Shown: positions 5,952-6,529 of the stretch, piece by piece | Numbering within the stretch: position 1 is the stretch's first letter | Layout of the letters: the number at the start of each line of letters is the position of its first letter | DNA from: a bacterium | GTDB lineage: Bacteria > Krumholzibacteriota > Krumholzibacteria > LZORAL124-64-63 | Assembly (NCBI GenBank): GCA_030592025.1 | Contig: JAUUZX010000087.1 | Span: forward strand, 1-6,529 | DNA length: 6,529 bases | Reading direction: 5' to 3' | Made by a program: the position numbers and the translations under genes | The notes under the pieces: generated by a model | Told to the model about the DNA's origin: nothing | What the model saw: the letters and a program-made list of their open reading frames with translations, nothing else | Database searches by the model: none

Positions 5952-6263
5952 CTAGGCGTTGATGCCGGTGATCCTGATCTCGGTGAAGTCCTGACGGTGG
6001 CCCCGCTTGCGACGGTAGTTCTTCCGACGCTTCTTCTTGAACACGACGACCTTGCGGCTGCGGCCATGGCCGATGATCTCGGCGGCGACCGAGGCGCCGG
6101 CCACGGTCGGTGCACCCACGGTCACGTCGGTGCCGTCGGCGAGCAGGAGGACCTCGTCGAAGTTCACGGTCTCGCCCACCTCGACATCGAGGAGGGGCAC
6201 CTGCATCTTCAGGTCGGGGCTGACCCGGTACTGGTGGTTCTTGATCTTCACAACGGCGTACAT
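5952..6263 (-). CDS. rplU: 50S ribosomal protein L21
   Basis: The 103-residue product matches the usual L21 length. It begins MYAVVKIKNHQYRV, carries GETVNFDEVLLLADG in the middle (about 31-45), and ends with the basic 23S rRNA-binding stretch VVVFKKKRRKNYRRKRGHRQ followed by FTEIRITGI. L21 is an early-assembling 50S protein. The ATG at 6263 is chosen because it gives the family N-terminus and is preceded by GGAGAAG at a usable distance. An upstream in-frame start would add 22 unrelated residues. It is the first gene of the rplU-rpmA unit, with a promoter about 120 bases upstream. Confidence 0.98.
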   Translation of the reverse strand: MYAVVKIKNHQYRVSPDLKMQVPLLDVEVGETVNFDEVLLLADGTDVTVGAPTVAGASVAAEIIGHGRSRKVVVFKKKRRKNYRRKRGHRQDFTEIRITGINA

Positions 6264-6315
6264 CGCGCTTCTTCTCCGCTTTTCAAGCTGTCCGTACCGC
6301 ACCGCTCCGACGCCA

Positions 6316-6330
6316 CGTGCCAGCGGCACG
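6316..6330 (-). other. Second leader hairpin before rplU
   Basis: On the minus strand CGTGCC and GGCACG pair around a 3-base loop (six GC-rich pairs, extendable by a G-U). It lies one base past the T-run of the first leader hairpin. In the 5' leader it could act with the upstream hairpin in L21 feedback or transcript control. The sequence does not resemble a leader motif I can name. Confidence 0.4.
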
Positions 6331-6331
6331 C

Positions 6332-6361
6332 AAAAAAGCGCCGGGAGTCACGGCTTCCCGG
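6332..6361 (-). terminator. Terminator-like hairpin (possible attenuator) in the rplU leader
   Basis: On the minus strand CCGGGA (6361-6356) pairs with TCCCGG (6346-6341) around nine bases. After CGC comes a run of six Ts (6337-6332). This has the form of a short intrinsic terminator but with a modest 6-bp stem and a 3-base offset before the T-run. Lying only about 15-45 bases after the predicted start, it could end transcription early unless another fold forms. An alternative pairing GCCG/CGGC overlaps it. Confidence 0.45.
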
Positions 6362-6381
6362 TTCTCTTCCGTAAGGGAGGT

Positions 6382-6529
<148 letters not shown>

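Noticed and set aside
6264..6329. Upstream in-frame start for rplU adding 22 residues
   Set aside because: L21 proteins begin at MYAVVKI or similar. The added residues are encoded by the structured leader and lie upstream of the Shine-Dalgarno.

Overview
The window is from a GC-rich bacterium with an outer membrane. Genes for Kdo, the inner sugar of lipopolysaccharide, fill most of it, the ribosomal proteins are bacterial L21 and L27, and long open frames run antisense to the genes as expected at high GC. The gene order kdsB-pyrG-kdsA resembles lipopolysaccharide clusters of deltaproteobacterial lineages and related diderm phyla. The sequence alone does not fix the phylum.

All complete genes lie on the minus strand, so transcription runs from high to low coordinates. 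First come rplU and rpmA (6263 down to 5634), with a good sigma-70-type promoter at 6382-6411, a leader with a terminator-like hairpin, and a strong GC stem-loop after rpmA at 5584-5608. Next is a tight block, kdsB, pyrG, kdsA, kdsC and kdsD (5541 down to 570). From pyrG to kdsD every junction is a 4-base start/stop overlap. A 163-base, AT-richer gap (407-569) follows, with a near-consensus sigma-54 (-24/-12) promoter, an inverted repeat, a short dyad and a hairpin. The last gene is the N-terminal part of an LpxL/HtrB-family lipid A acyltransferase, cut by the window edge.

The genes form one pathway. KdsD makes arabinose 5-phosphate from ribulose 5-phosphate. KdsA condenses it with phosphoenolpyruvate to Kdo 8-phosphate. 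KdsC removes the phosphate. KdsB activates Kdo as CMP-Kdo, using CTP that PyrG supplies. The acyltransferase probably acts later, adding an acyl chain to Kdo-lipid A. KdsA has the cysteine-type metal site.

The oddest region is the far right end. Bases 6440-6529 on the plus strand encode an internal piece of the RNA polymerase beta subunit (RpoB active-centre region) with no 5' part of the gene and with much lower GC (41 of 90 bases). It abuts the rplU promoter region and looks like a contig chimera or an inserted foreign fragment. I found no new multi-gene system. The best leads are this junction, the sigma-54-like promoter, a tandem 17-base repeat forming a possible 17-codon leader ORF before pyrG, and the rplU leader.
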